From: Polyangiaceae bacterium
GTDB lineage: Bacteria; Myxococcota_A; Polyangia; Polyangiales; Polyangiaceae
DNA length: 64,000 bases
Direction of reading: 5' to 3'
Assembly (NCBI GenBank): GCA_025353725.1
Contig: JANXOF010000081.1
Span: 1 to 64,000 of the forward strand
Shown here: positions 10,497 through 20,462 of the stretch, piece after piece
Numbering within the stretch: position 1 is the stretch's first letter
Layout of the letters: the number at the start of each line of letters is the position of its first letter
Notes under the pieces: generated by a model
Databases searched by the model: none
Told to the model about the DNA's origin: nothing
What the model saw: only the letters and a program-made list of their open reading frames with translations
Made by a program: the position numbers and the translations under genes

Positions 10497-10619
10497 ACGC
10501 CTAAACGTAACTGCGTAACGGCGGCTCAGCCAGGCGATTTAGTCGACTTTCTAAACGCGCCTGGTGCGACCTCGCCTTCGTTACTCGGGGTGGCCTACGT
10601 GACTCGCGCGTGCCTAAAG

Positions 10620-11819
10620 TCAAAGAGCGAGAGGGTGGATGAGTGCCGCTCGCGCTTCCGCACACACGGCGGTTTCTTCGTTACCCACGAGCGCCACGGC
10701 ATCGGCGACGGCGCGCGGGTCGTCACCTGACGTGATGCGCTCACGCGCCTCCGCACTGCCGGTAAGCAAATCGAACGCAGGAATGTGGTCCACGAATTCG
10801 TAGCGCTCTGTACGGAAGCGAAAGTCACGTGGGCTCGCGTGATGCGCGAGCGCGCACAGCGCTACGTACGTCGCGACGGGTCGAAAACTCGCGCGACAGG
10901 TCACGTGGATTTGCACGCCGCCGCAAGCTTGCTTCGCGTGCTTGTGAAAGGTCGGCTCGAAGACGAGCGGGCGAGCGACGAATCCTGGCAGGCCCGTCGC
11001 GAGAAGACCGTCCGCAAGCTTCTTTCCACTGACCCATGGCGCGCCGGTCATCTCGAACGGACGCGTCGTTCCTCGGCCGTCGGAGAGGTTCGTCCCCTCG
11101 AGAAGGCAACCGCCGGGGTACACAAGTGCGGTGTCACGTGTCGGCATGTTGGGTGACGTGAGGACGAAGTCGCGATCCCACGCACTCGCGTCAGCACCGC
11201 GGTCGAGACCTGTCACGACCAGCACCTGAACTAGGTCCGCGTAGCCTTCTTGCCGAGCACGCCATGCGACGATTTCTCCAAGCGTGAGCCCGTGGCGAAT
11301 CGGAATGCGCTCGAGACCCACGAACGAAAGAAAGCCATCGCACTGTAGCCTTCCTTCGATTTCACAACCGCCGATGGGGTTCGGCCGATCGAGCACGAGC
11401 ACGCGAATGCCATGGTCACGACACGCGCGCGCCATGAGGACAGCCGTCCACGCGAAGGTGTAATACCGCGCGCCAACGTCCTGCAGATCGATCACAACGA
11501 CATCGAGTCCGTCGAGATCGGCGTGCCTCGGCGACAAGTCTTCGACGGTATCGCCGTAGAGGCTCACCACACGCGCACCGCGAGGCGCGTCGGGCTCGTT
11601 CCCTGCGCAAACACCTATCATGTCCTGCGCGTTACCCGCCCATCCGTGCTCGGGGCCAAAAAGAACGCGCGGCACAATCCCGAGCTCCGCAAACACGTCG
11701 ACTACGTGCGTGAGTCTCTTCGAGACAGACGCCGGGTGCGCGAGCAGCCCGACGCGCTCCGTGCGAAGGCGGTGGAGCAGGGTGGAATGTTGAGCGAGAC
11801 GATCGAGGCCCGTAAGCAA
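10620..11819 (-). CDS. namZ: DUF1343 family protein (NamZ-type exo-beta-N-acetylmuramidase family)
   Basis: DUF1343 hallmarks: GLLAHPASVS, LFGPEHGWAGNAQD, SLYGDT, LDVVVIDLQDVGARYYTFAWT, LDRPNPIGG, EGTNLSDGRGTTRPFE. Confidence 0.88.
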   Translation of the reverse strand: MLTGLDRLAQHSTLLHRLRTERVGLLAHPASVSKRLTHVVDVFAELGIVPRVLFGPEHGWAGNAQDMIGVCAGNEPDAPRGARVVSLYGDTVEDLSPRHADLDGLDVVVIDLQDVGARYYTFAWTAVLMARACRDHGIRVLVLDRPNPIGGCEIEGRLQCDGFLSFVGLERIPIRHGLTLGEIVAWRARQEGYADLVQVLVVTGLDRGADASAWDRDFVLTSPNMPTRDTALVYPGGCLLEGTNLSDGRGTTRPFEMTGAPWVSGKKLADGLLATGLPGFVARPLVFEPTFHKHAKQACGGVQIHVTCRASFRPVATYVALCALAHHASPRDFRFRTERYEFVDHIPAFDLLTGSAEARERITSGDDPRAVADAVALVGNEETAVCAEARAALIHPLAL

Positions 11820-11829
11820 GACGCGGAGG

Positions 11830-13320
11830 TTACTCCGAAGGCGCTGCGGGCGAGAGGAGATCGCGAAGGTCGAGAGGAGCCACTAGCGGAGAGGCGACAC
11901 TGGCGGAAGGCGCAGGAGACGGCGCCATCGGGACCGAAGCCACAGCCTTCGCGGGCGAAGGCGTCGTGTGTGACGCCTGCGGAGCCACGACGGCTGGCGG
12001 CGGCACACGAGTTGAAAAAACGGCTTTCGGGGCAGCCCGCGGCGCGCTGGAGACCGCCAAGGGCGCGTTCAGAAGCGGAACGGAAAGCGACGCGCCAGAA
12101 ACCGACACGAACGGCGACTTGGAAGCCGTGGAGGCCAGCTCCCTTGCCTTGGGAAGTTCACCTGACGGTGCGAGCTGCGGCTCTGGCGAGGCCGTTGCCT
12201 TCAGCTCTTGGAGAGGAACCACAGCTGGCGACGGGTCTGCGTGCGTGAGAAGCGCCACCATGGTAGCGACCGTTGCGAGACCGACGGCGCTCGCGATCCA
12301 CATCACCGTGCGGCGACCCGTTTGCGCAGATGTGAGCGTCGCCGAGAGAGACGTCGCGACCATGCCGGAAGGCGTCTGCGTCGTGTCTTTGCTGGACACT
12401 TCGAGAGGCAATGCGGCGTTCGGCGTGAGGTCGAACATCGGCGCCGAACCTGTGACCATCGAGTCGGGCGGTGCATAGCCAAAGACTGCGCGGGCGAACG
12501 CGTCTGCGGCCCCGCGTGCCGTCTGAAACCGCGCGGCCGGATCCCGAGCGCACGCCCGCGCGAACCAATCATTGAGTTCGGCGGGAACCCCGGGTGCTAC
12601 CAAAGTTAGGAGAGGCGTGGTCGTGTGGATAGCGAGCGTGATCGCGCCTACCGTAGCTCCCTCAAACGGACGCTTCCCCGTTAGAGCCTCGAATGCGAGC
12701 ACCCCGAGCGACCAAATGTCTGACCGCGAATCGACTTTTTCGCCGACGATTTGCTCTGGACTCATGTAGTAGGGCGTGCCGAGGAGCTCGCCTACGGTAG
12801 TCGCTTTGGTCGCCAACGCCTCGTCTTTCGCCGTACCGAAATCGAGGAGCTTCAAAAACGGCTCGCCTCCTTCGACGTCGCACAAGAACACGTTGTCTGG
12901 CTTGATGTCGCGGTGCACCACGCCGACGCGATGCGCCTTGGCGAGCGCCTTGGCGAGCTGCGTAAGCAACACGGAAACGGTTTGCGCCGACAGAGGACCT
13001 CGCGAAAGTTCCACGCCGAGATCGTGGCCCTCGAGCAACTCCATCACGATAAACGCGACGCCCAAGTCCGTGACGCCAGAGTCAAACACCTGGACCACGT
13101 GCGGGCTCTTCACGGAAGAGGCAACCGCGGCCTCGCGCGCGAAGCGAGCTACGGCGCCGGCCACGCCGTCAAACCGCTTCGCCATGATCTTCACGGCGAC
13201 TTGGGTGTTGAGGACCAAATGCTCGGCGAGCCACACGGTGCCCATGCCGCCGACCGCGAGCTGACGCACCAACCTCACGGAAGGGGTCACGTACGCGCCG
13301 GGTTCGAGCTCAATCGCCAT
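11830..13320 (-). CDS. Serine/threonine protein kinase with TM segment (track ORF to 13650; start MAIELEPGAYVTPS at 13320 preferred)
   Basis: LAVGGMGTVWLAEH, VHRDIKPDN, LLDFGTAKD, TPYYMSPEQ; hydrophobic MWIASAVGLATVATMVALL. Confidence 0.93.
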   Translation of the reverse strand: MAIELEPGAYVTPSVRLVRQLAVGGMGTVWLAEHLVLNTQVAVKIMAKRFDGVAGAVARFAREAAVASSVKSPHVVQVFDSGVTDLGVAFIVMELLEGHDLGVELSRGPLSAQTVSVLLTQLAKALAKAHRVGVVHRDIKPDNVFLCDVEGGEPFLKLLDFGTAKDEALATKATTVGELLGTPYYMSPEQIVGEKVDSRSDIWSLGVLAFEALTGKRPFEGATVGAITLAIHTTTPLLTLVAPGVPAELNDWFARACARDPAARFQTARGAADAFARAVFGYAPPDSMVTGSAPMFDLTPNAALPLEVSSKDTTQTPSGMVATSLSATLTSAQTGRRTVMWIASAVGLATVATMVALLTHADPSPAVVPLQELKATASPEPQLAPSGELPKARELASTASKSPFVSVSGASLSVPLLNAPLAVSSAPRAAPKAVFSTRVPPPAVVAPQASHTTPSPAKAVASVPMAPSPAPSASVASPLVAPLDLRDLLSPAAPSE

Positions 13321-13652
13321 GGTGGTCAAGAGGCGCCTGTCGCAAACCCCAGAGGTGTGCGTAGCACACGCATCGGACGGATCGAGCGACGTCGCACCTC
13401 CGCGCCTTCGCGCTTTCCTAGGACGCAACAAAGGCAGCAGCCTAGAGCCAAAAATAAGCCAAAGAAGTGGCAAGCGCGACCACGCCAACGCGGACGAGTC
13501 ATCCAACGACAAGTGCTGCGCGGTGACCTCATTTGGGGGCTCCGCGAGGCGTACAATGTCGCCCGCGCAAAGAATGCGCGACGTCCACGCTTCAATTTGA
13601 ACCCATCGGTAACACCGTCGGTTAGCTTTGACCTTTTTGCAGAGAGGCACCC

Positions 13653-15020
13653 ATGCGCCGCGTCCTAGTCGTCGATGACGAAGAGAACATCCGCCTCGTC
13701 CTGAAGACGCTCCTAAAGCGTCACGGGTACGAGGTCGAGACGGCCGATGGTGGAGAGAGTGCGCTTGCGCTCGTCGATTCGTTCGGGCCCGACGTCATTC
13801 TCACCGACGTACGCATGCCGAAAATCAGCGGGCTCGACTTACTCGCGACGCTCAAGGCAAAGCAAAACACGGCGACGGTTATCGTGATGAGTGCCTATGG
13901 GTCGATCGATCTCGCGATCGAGGCGATGAAAGCCGGCGCTTACGATTACGTGGGCAAACCGTTTAAGCCCGACGAGATTGTCCTCGCACTACGGAAGGCC
14001 GAAGAAAGGGAAACACTTCGTCGCGAAAACAAAGTTCTCAAAGAGCAAATCCAAAAAGAGAATCAGTTCGAGTCCATCCTTGCCAAGAGCGCGTCGATGA
14101 CGCTCATCTTTCGGACGATTACGAAAATTGCAGACTACAAAACAACCGTTCTCGTCCAAGGTGAGAGCGGCGTCGGCAAGGAGCTCGTAGCGCGGGCGCT
14201 CCACGCTCGCTCGACGCGCAAAGACCAAGCTTTCGTTACCGTCAACTGCGGCGCAATTCCGGAAAACCTGCTCGAGAGCGAGCTCTTTGGCCACAAGAAG
14301 GGCGCGTTTACCGACGCGAACGCCGACCGTCGCGGTCTCTTCGAGGAGGCGGACCGCGGCACGCTTTTTCTCGATGAGATAGGCGAGCTTCCTCTTAGTC
14401 TCCAGGTCAAAATCCTGCGCGCGTTGCAGGAGGAAACGATCCGAAAGCTCGGTGACTCCAAAGATATCAAAATCGATGTTCGCATCATCACGGCGACGCA
14501 TCGCGACCTTGCCGCCGAGGTGAAGGCCGGTCGGTTCCGCGAAGACCTTTTCTACCGGATTAACGTGCTGCCGATTGTCATTCCTCCACTCCGCGCACGC
14601 AAAGAAGACGTCAACCTCCTCGTCGATCACTTCCTCGTACGCAACAACGCTCGCCTCGGCATGCAGCGGAACGCCATTACACCCGAGGCTCGGAAGCTCC
14701 TCCTCGAGTACGCATGGCCGGGCAACGTGCGCGAGCTCGAAAACACCATCGAACGCGCCATGGTGCTCTGCGAAAGCGATACCATAGGAGTCGTCGACCT
14801 CCCGGATCGCCTGCGCGAGGCGCTCGACCCGATTCACGCGCAGCTCGCGAGCGGAGAGATGTCGATAAAAAAGACCTCAGCGGCCATTGAGGAGATCCTC
14901 ATCCGGCGCGCGCTCGTGAAGACGCGCGGCAATCGAACGCGAGCCGCTGAACTGCTCGAGATTAGCCACCGGGCCCTGCTATACAAAATCAAGGACTACA
15001 GGATTACGTCGCTCTCGTGA
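13653..15020 (+). CDS. Sigma-54-dependent response regulator, NtrC family (REC-AAA+-Fis HTH)
   Basis: REC (VVDDEEN, VILTDVRMP, VGKPFKPDE), AAA+ (GESGVGKELVARALH, GAFTDA, GTLFLDEIGELP), C-terminal HTH (GNRTRAAELLEISHRALLYKIKDY). Confidence 0.96.
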   Translation: MRRVLVVDDEENIRLVLKTLLKRHGYEVETADGGESALALVDSFGPDVILTDVRMPKISGLDLLATLKAKQNTATVIVMSAYGSIDLAIEAMKAGAYDYVGKPFKPDEIVLALRKAEERETLRRENKVLKEQIQKENQFESILAKSASMTLIFRTITKIADYKTTVLVQGESGVGKELVARALHARSTRKDQAFVTVNCGAIPENLLESELFGHKKGAFTDANADRRGLFEEADRGTLFLDEIGELPLSLQVKILRALQEETIRKLGDSKDIKIDVRIITATHRDLAAEVKAGRFREDLFYRINVLPIVIPPLRARKEDVNLLVDHFLVRNNARLGMQRNAITPEARKLLLEYAWPGNVRELENTIERAMVLCESDTIGVVDLPDRLREALDPIHAQLASGEMSIKKTSAAIEEILIRRALVKTRGNRTRAAELLEISHRALLYKIKDYRITSLS

Positions 15021-15057
15021 GCGTGCTCGTCCGAAGTCGAGAAGCGAGTGCTAGGCT

Positions 15058-15621
15058 TTGAGGATGCGTGTTGCGTCCTTTGCGTGCGTTGCTTCGTTTT
15101 CTTTCGCGCTCCTGTCGTTCGTGTCACTCGTGCCACTGATTGGCTGCCCAGCGCCGCCCAAGCAGGTGGGCGACGTTTCATCCGAGAACGCGCCCTCGAG
15201 AAATGACGAGACGCCGAAGTGGGAGGGAGCCGTATCGCCCGAACCCCCGAAGCCCAGCGCGGCGGGCGGGAGCTCGGGGACAAGCGAGGCACCTGCCCGC
15301 CGAAGCGACCAGTACGATCGCGAGGGAACCGAGGTCGTTCTGAAGCGCGCGGCCCGGCAGGCAAAAGACAACTGCGGCGCGGCCAAAGGCGATGACGGTA
15401 AAGCGAGTGGACCGTGGGGTAAGCTCACCGTTCAAGTCCAGCTCGGAAGCAACGGTCACTCGAAAGGGATCACAGTGCCGTCTCCGTTTCAGGGAAAACC
15501 GTCCGGAAACTGCGTCGAAAAAGCGTTTGCGAGCCTCACCTATCCGCCGTGGGGTGGCGCCGATGCCCAAGTCGACTGGGAAGTCGAACTCGTGCAGCCC
15601 CGCGACACGCATAAGAAGTAG
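15058..15621 (+). CDS. Predicted lipoprotein with a TonB/AgmX-like C-terminal domain (tentative)
   Basis: N-terminal signal with LIGC lipobox; C-terminal NCGAAKG...VQVQLGSNGHSKGITVPSP...NCVEKAFASLTYPPW resembles AgmX/TonB C-terminal patterns. Confidence 0.7.
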   Translation: MRMRVASFACVASFSFALLSFVSLVPLIGCPAPPKQVGDVSSENAPSRNDETPKWEGAVSPEPPKPSAAGGSSGTSEAPARRSDQYDREGTEVVLKRAARQAKDNCGAAKGDDGKASGPWGKLTVQVQLGSNGHSKGITVPSPFQGKPSGNCVEKAFASLTYPPWGGADAQVDWEVELVQPRDTHKK

Positions 15622-15630
15622 CGAGCTTGA

Positions 15631-17907
15631 TTAGCTCTCGTCCATACGGCGCATGCCCTCGAGGAGGAGCGCTTCGCTCGAGTCGACGATCACGCGTTTA
15701 GGCGGGGCAAAACCTGGGTCGAGCTCGAACTCGCCGTCCTGAACCTTGAGCAGTGAGTAGAACGCGGACGTACCCGAGAGATCACCGAGAAGGGCGTTGG
15801 CAACGTTGCCCTCGAGAAAGTGGATCTCGCCGCTCTGTCCACCAAAACGAACCTTTAGCTTTCCGGTCTTTCGTCCGTGAAAGAGCACCTGCACAATGTC
15901 CGGGAGCCCCATGTCGCGAAGGCTTCCACTGACTCCTTTCGCGCGACGACGCGTCGTGCGCTGGTCGAGCATCGCCTTCAGCTTCGCCACGAAGACGTCG
16001 GCTTGAACGGGCTTCGCCACAAAGTCCATCGCACCAAGTTCGAAGGCGCGATTCGCTTCGGCCCTACCTTGCTTTTGTGTGTGAACGACCCAAGGGATGT
16101 CGCGCCCCCATGATTCGCCGCGCGCCTCCGCGAGGAATGCGAGACCGTCGGCGTCAGGCAGCTCGAGCTCGCAAATCACGACGTCAAACTCGGCGCCTTC
16201 GGACGCCGCCAGCTTTCGAGCGGCCGCGACGCTTCGTGCCATTTTCACGTCGAAGCCCTGCTCCACCATACGCAGCTCGAGGACGGTCGACTCCTCCGGG
16301 TCGGCATCGACGAGGAGCACGCGATAGTGGCTTGCGAGCAACTTCGCTTTCATGTCCTCGCCGAGCACGAGGGACTTGAACAGATCCAACGTACTCGGGT
16401 CGAAGATAGTCCCTTTATGCTTTAAAAGAACGGTCATGGCCTCGGCAGGAGTGAGCACCTTGCGAAGCGGATTTCGCGAGTTTTGAGTCAAATCTGCGTA
16501 GCTGTCGGCCACGGCAAGCAGCCGCGCGCCGAGCGGAATTTCTTTACCTACGAGCTTATCTGGAAACCCATTCCCATCGACACGCTCGTACATATGAAAC
16601 ACTGCGCTTTTTACGGACTTGACAAGTCGGACGGATTCCAAAAGTCGCTGAGGCGTATCGCAAACCTTGAGCGCCGCGACGCGATGCCCCTCGTACTCCG
16701 CGCAGTTCATCGCCGTGAGGTGAAATTGACCCATCTTGCCGAGGTCGTGAATGTGGCCCGCAATGATCAGCGCTTGGGTCTCCGCGCGGCCTAGGTTCAT
16801 GCGTTCCGCCACACGCCGAAGCAACCGGGCGACTTGTGACGAGTGCCCGCGCAACTCCTGCCGCGAGCTTTCGAGCAAACTCACGAGCACCGTAAGAAGC
16901 TCAATCGTCGTTTCGTTTTGGTCCGCCGTCTGTCTGGCGACGTCGTTGAGCGGTGGCCTCGTGCCGATTTGCGTGTTCGCGCGCAGCGCACCCGCCGACG
17001 CAGAGGAGGCACTCGGCCCGCCGCGGTCGAAAACGGGCGTTGTCGGAGGACGTGTGGGCAGCGCCGGAGACGACGGGGGGAAACGTGATGGCGGAGATGG
17101 CGCAGGACGAGGCCTACGCGCCGGCTTCGGCGAGGCAAGTCCGTCGTCGTTCCCCGGAACGCGTGGACCCCTTGCCGACGCCGGAAGTGGCGGCGGTGGA
17201 CGCAGCACGGGTGCCGCGACGACGGGCACGGCGGGTGGCGGAGCCGCAGGTGGTGGTGGAGCCGCGACAGGGGTGGGCGCGACGAGAGGACCAGGCATTT
17301 GCGTGGGCGGGCCGAAATCGGGCATCGAGCCCAGCGACTGACGGTACGTGTCTTTCGCGCCCATCACACGACCGTCGGCCAACACCTGCTGGCCGAAATT
17401 GTAGGTCATGCCCGCTCTTTCGAGGAGGTCGAACGCGCGGAGATCGCCCCCATGATGCTTGCGAATCGCGGCCGCTATGGCGGCTGGACGCGCGACGAAC
17501 GCCTTCACAGACTGCGCGCCGGAAACGAGCGTGATGTCGCGTAGAACGTCTTTGAGATCGGGATCCGCCGTCACCACACTCAGCACATTTTTGTCACGGT
17601 CAAAGACCACCGGGAACACACCGAGGGTCTCCGCCACGCGACGCGGAATCATTTGGACCGTGCCGCGAGGGATGTCGACCTTCGCAAGCTTGTCGGTGGA
17701 GACGAAGTGCGTTTGATACACACCTGAGAGCGCTTGGAGGAGCTCCCCCTCGCTCATGAAGTCGTTCTCGATGAGGACGTCTTCCGCGCGCTCGCCGGTC
17801 TGCATGATGAGCGCAACGACGCAGTCGAACTGCTCTTTCGACAGAACGCGCGCGCGCAGCAGCAACTCAGCTGCCTTCGTTTTGCTTGCGGAGGTGGGGA
17901 CACTCAA
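15631..17907 (-). CDS. Multidomain signalling protein: MshEN/T2SSE_N-like, Pro/Ala-rich linker, HD-GYP-like, REC-like, DUF4388/PATAN-like
   Basis: 758 aa; N-terminus LLLRARVLSKEQFDCVV...NDFMSEGELLQALSGVYQTHFV; HD-GYP-like AGHIHDLGKMG...YERVDGNGFPDKLVGKEIPLGARLLAVADSY; REC-like YRVLLVDADPEES...DVVICELELPDADG...FVAKPV; C-terminal GVSGSLRDMGLPDIVQVLFHGRKTGKLKVRFGGQSGEIHFLEGNV. Confidence 0.85.
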   Translation of the reverse strand: MSVPTSASKTKAAELLLRARVLSKEQFDCVVALIMQTGERAEDVLIENDFMSEGELLQALSGVYQTHFVSTDKLAKVDIPRGTVQMIPRRVAETLGVFPVVFDRDKNVLSVVTADPDLKDVLRDITLVSGAQSVKAFVARPAAIAAAIRKHHGGDLRAFDLLERAGMTYNFGQQVLADGRVMGAKDTYRQSLGSMPDFGPPTQMPGPLVAPTPVAAPPPPAAPPPAVPVVAAPVLRPPPPLPASARGPRVPGNDDGLASPKPARRPRPAPSPPSRFPPSSPALPTRPPTTPVFDRGGPSASSASAGALRANTQIGTRPPLNDVARQTADQNETTIELLTVLVSLLESSRQELRGHSSQVARLLRRVAERMNLGRAETQALIIAGHIHDLGKMGQFHLTAMNCAEYEGHRVAALKVCDTPQRLLESVRLVKSVKSAVFHMYERVDGNGFPDKLVGKEIPLGARLLAVADSYADLTQNSRNPLRKVLTPAEAMTVLLKHKGTIFDPSTLDLFKSLVLGEDMKAKLLASHYRVLLVDADPEESTVLELRMVEQGFDVKMARSVAAARKLAASEGAEFDVVICELELPDADGLAFLAEARGESWGRDIPWVVHTQKQGRAEANRAFELGAMDFVAKPVQADVFVAKLKAMLDQRTTRRRAKGVSGSLRDMGLPDIVQVLFHGRKTGKLKVRFGGQSGEIHFLEGNVANALLGDLSGTSAFYSLLKVQDGEFELDPGFAPPKRVIVDSSEALLLEGMRRMDES

Positions 17908-17924
17908 GGGTGTGCCCCCGTAGC

Positions 17925-18635
17925 CTAACCCCCTGCCGCGCGTTGACGCACAAAACTGAGCAGAAAATCGAGCGCAACTCGGTTTTGACCGCCTTCGGGG
18001 ATAATGACGTCGGCGAAACGCTTCGAAGGCTCGACGAACGCGAGGTGCATCGGCCGAACGCTTTCGTAGTATTGCTTTCGTACCTGCGCGAACGTCCGAC
18101 CGCGCTGTTCGAGGTCCCGTCGGATGCGCCGCATCAATCGAATATCCGAGTCGGTGTCAACGAAGAGCTTGACCTCGAAGCGCGAGCGTAAACGCTCATC
18201 CGCGAGGACGAGGATGCCCTCGACCACGATGACAGGTGCCGGCGCGATGCGCAGCCCTTCTTTCGCGCGATCGTGCGTCGTGAAATCGTAGGTAGGCCGG
18301 TCAATCGGCTCTCCGGTTCGCAGCTGGTCGAGGTGCAGCGAGAGCAAGTCGAGCTCAAGCGCGTCGGGATGATCGTAGTTAACGCTCGCCCGCTCGACGA
18401 GCGGCAGGTGCGACTGCGAGCGGTAGTAGTGGTCTTGTTGAAGGAGAATCCCCTCTCCCGCCGGCAGCGCGTCAATCACGGAACGCGCGATGGTGCTCTT
18501 TCCGGAACCAGATCCGCCCGCAATGCCGAGGATAAGTGGTGGCTTTCGGGTCGAGGGGGGCTGCGTCACGCGCGCCTGAGTAGCACAGCGTTCGTTGAAG
18601 ACTATCGCGTTCTCAGAGCTACTGCGCCGCGGCAA
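17925..18635 (-). CDS. udk: Uridine kinase
   Basis: P-loop GIAGGSGSGKSTIARSV; LLQQDHYYRSQSHLPLVERASVNYDHPDALELDLL; TYDFTTHDR; VVEGILVLADERLR. Confidence 0.94.
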   Translation of the reverse strand: MPRRSSSENAIVFNERCATQARVTQPPSTRKPPLILGIAGGSGSGKSTIARSVIDALPAGEGILLQQDHYYRSQSHLPLVERASVNYDHPDALELDLLSLHLDQLRTGEPIDRPTYDFTTHDRAKEGLRIAPAPVIVVEGILVLADERLRSRFEVKLFVDTDSDIRLMRRIRRDLEQRGRTFAQVRKQYYESVRPMHLAFVEPSKRFADVIIPEGGQNRVALDFLLSFVRQRAAGG

Positions 18636-19485
18636 GCCACGCGAGTGGCCGACGGTACGTACTCACCATTCGATCGCTCGGTACCTCGTGGCCCATCCCG
18701 GGGACGAGGCGGACTTTGACCGGGACCTTGTTCTTTTTGAGTGTGTCGCCCACCTTGACGGTGTTTTGAGCCACGCCATCATTCTCGCCCGTCAGGAGGT
18801 AGACACGACGCAACTTTCGTTTCTCCGCATCGAGCGCTTGCGTCACGTCGGTTCCCCAGTACTGCTCGCACGCGCCCAAGATGAGCCATCGCGTCCAGGT
18901 GGTCTGATCCTTCAGACCGACTTGCATCGCGATAAACGCGCCTTCGCTGAATCCGATGAGAATGTTGCCGCGGCGCTGCACTTTGTTTTTGTACTTTGCA
19001 CGCAACGCCGTCACCGTACCGTCAATCACGCGCTGAGCGTCGCCAGCGCCGCTTGACCACGTGCGCCCGCCGCTCCCATTGTCACCGGGCCCAGCTGGGC
19101 ACACGACCCAGCCGAACTGGCTCGCGACTTTTGCCCACTTCCGACAATCGTCGGACGGGTTCCCGCCGCGGCCGTGCAAGTACATCAAGATAGGTTTTGG
19201 GCCGCTGGCGCGAGGCTTGAAATAGAACGCCTCCGGCTGCCCAGGAATCTCGAGACGGAGAGGATCACCGGTCGACGCCCCCGTCTTGGCCTGCGCCAGA
19301 CTTGGCCATCCGAGGAGGGCAAGAAAGAAGGCCACCGCAACGACCCCAAGCACCTCGGCCGACGAGACGCGTGAGACGCGTGAGGCAAGTTCGCGACGAC
19401 AAGAGCGGGAGGGCATCGTCATAGCGGTGATGGCCGAAGGTAGTCGACCGTCTCGAGCACGCAAGACCTCGTTCGCTCTTGACAC
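18619..19485 (-). CDS. Exported alpha/beta-hydrolase (carboxylesterase/phospholipase-like)
   Basis: Signal-like N-terminus; PILMYLHGRGGNPSDDCRKW; nucleophile elbow LIGFSEGAF; VPGMGHEVP. Confidence 0.82.
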   Translation of the reverse strand: MSRANEVLRARDGRLPSAITAMTMPSRSCRRELASRVSRVSSAEVLGVVAVAFFLALLGWPSLAQAKTGASTGDPLRLEIPGQPEAFYFKPRASGPKPILMYLHGRGGNPSDDCRKWAKVASQFGWVVCPAGPGDNGSGGRTWSSGAGDAQRVIDGTVTALRAKYKNKVQRRGNILIGFSEGAFIAMQVGLKDQTTWTRWLILGACEQYWGTDVTQALDAEKRKLRRVYLLTGENDGVAQNTVKVGDTLKKNKVPVKVRLVPGMGHEVPSDRMVSTYRRPLAWLAAAQ

Positions 19486-19517
19486 CGACCAGCTGTTCGC
19501 GGGTGCGACTTCGGGCC

Positions 19518-20426
19518 TTACGCCCGGATTTGGCGGCCGAGAGTTTCGCCTACGAGCCTCGCGAGATCGTCGGATTCAGGCCACGGAACGGTAACTTCGG
19601 CCGACCGTACGTTTCGCCCGTCAGGATCACTGAGGAAGGCGCGAAGATAGAGCTCGGTTGCTCCGAGCGGGCCTTCCCTCCGCAACCCGAACGCCCCGAG
19701 CGGCGTTTTGCAATCGCCCTCCAACGCTACCATGACACCTCGCTCCGCGGCGACGCAACGACTTGTCGGCTCGTGGTGAAGAGCGCTTAGGAGAGAACGA
19801 GTCGTCGCATCGTCTTCGCGGCATTCGATGCCAAGCGCGCCTTGTCCAACGGCGGGGAGCGAAACTTCCGGCGCAAGGTTTTGAGTCACGCGACCTGCGA
19901 GCCCTAGCCGAACGAGACCCGCCCGCGCGAGCACGATAGCGTCGCACTCGCGGTCGTCGACTTTTCGAAGCCGTGTATCCACGTTGCCGCGCATTGGGAC
20001 GATGACGAGGTCTGGGCGAACGGCACGCAAGCTCACGGCACGACGAAGGCTGCTGGTACCGACCCGCGCGCCACGAGGAAGACTGGCAAGGTCTCCGTGA
20101 TGAGGCGAGACAAGAACATCGCGAGGGTCTTCGCGCTCCGGAATGCAGGCGATTAAAAGGCCTTTAGGTAAAACTCCAGGTACGTCTTTTATGGAATGCA
20201 CCGCGAGATGCGCACGACCTTCGAGGAGTGCTTCTTCAATCTCTTTGACGAAGAGGCCTTTTCCGCCGATCTCGGAAAGCGGTCGATCTTGAATCCTGTC
20301 TCCTGTCGTGACGACCTGCTCCTCGATCCACGCAACCTCGGGGTGCGCCGATTGTAGACGCGCGACGAAGGCTCTGCACTGCGCGAGCGCGAGCGCCGAG
20401 CGGCGGGTGGCGTAAGTGAGGTTCAT
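19518..20426 (-). CDS. hemC: Hydroxymethylbilane synthase
   Basis: TRRSALALAQ, DRPLSEIGGKGLFVKEIEEALL, AVHSIKDVP, GTSSLRR, RGNVDTRLRK, ALEGDCKTPLGAFG (cofactor Cys). Confidence 0.97.
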   Translation of the reverse strand: MNLTYATRRSALALAQCRAFVARLQSAHPEVAWIEEQVVTTGDRIQDRPLSEIGGKGLFVKEIEEALLEGRAHLAVHSIKDVPGVLPKGLLIACIPEREDPRDVLVSPHHGDLASLPRGARVGTSSLRRAVSLRAVRPDLVIVPMRGNVDTRLRKVDDRECDAIVLARAGLVRLGLAGRVTQNLAPEVSLPAVGQGALGIECREDDATTRSLLSALHHEPTSRCVAAERGVMVALEGDCKTPLGAFGLRREGPLGATELYLRAFLSDPDGRNVRSAEVTVPWPESDDLARLVGETLGRQIRA

Positions 20427-20462
20427 ACAAACCTCGGGGCCAGAGGCTCAGTCTCAATGCAC

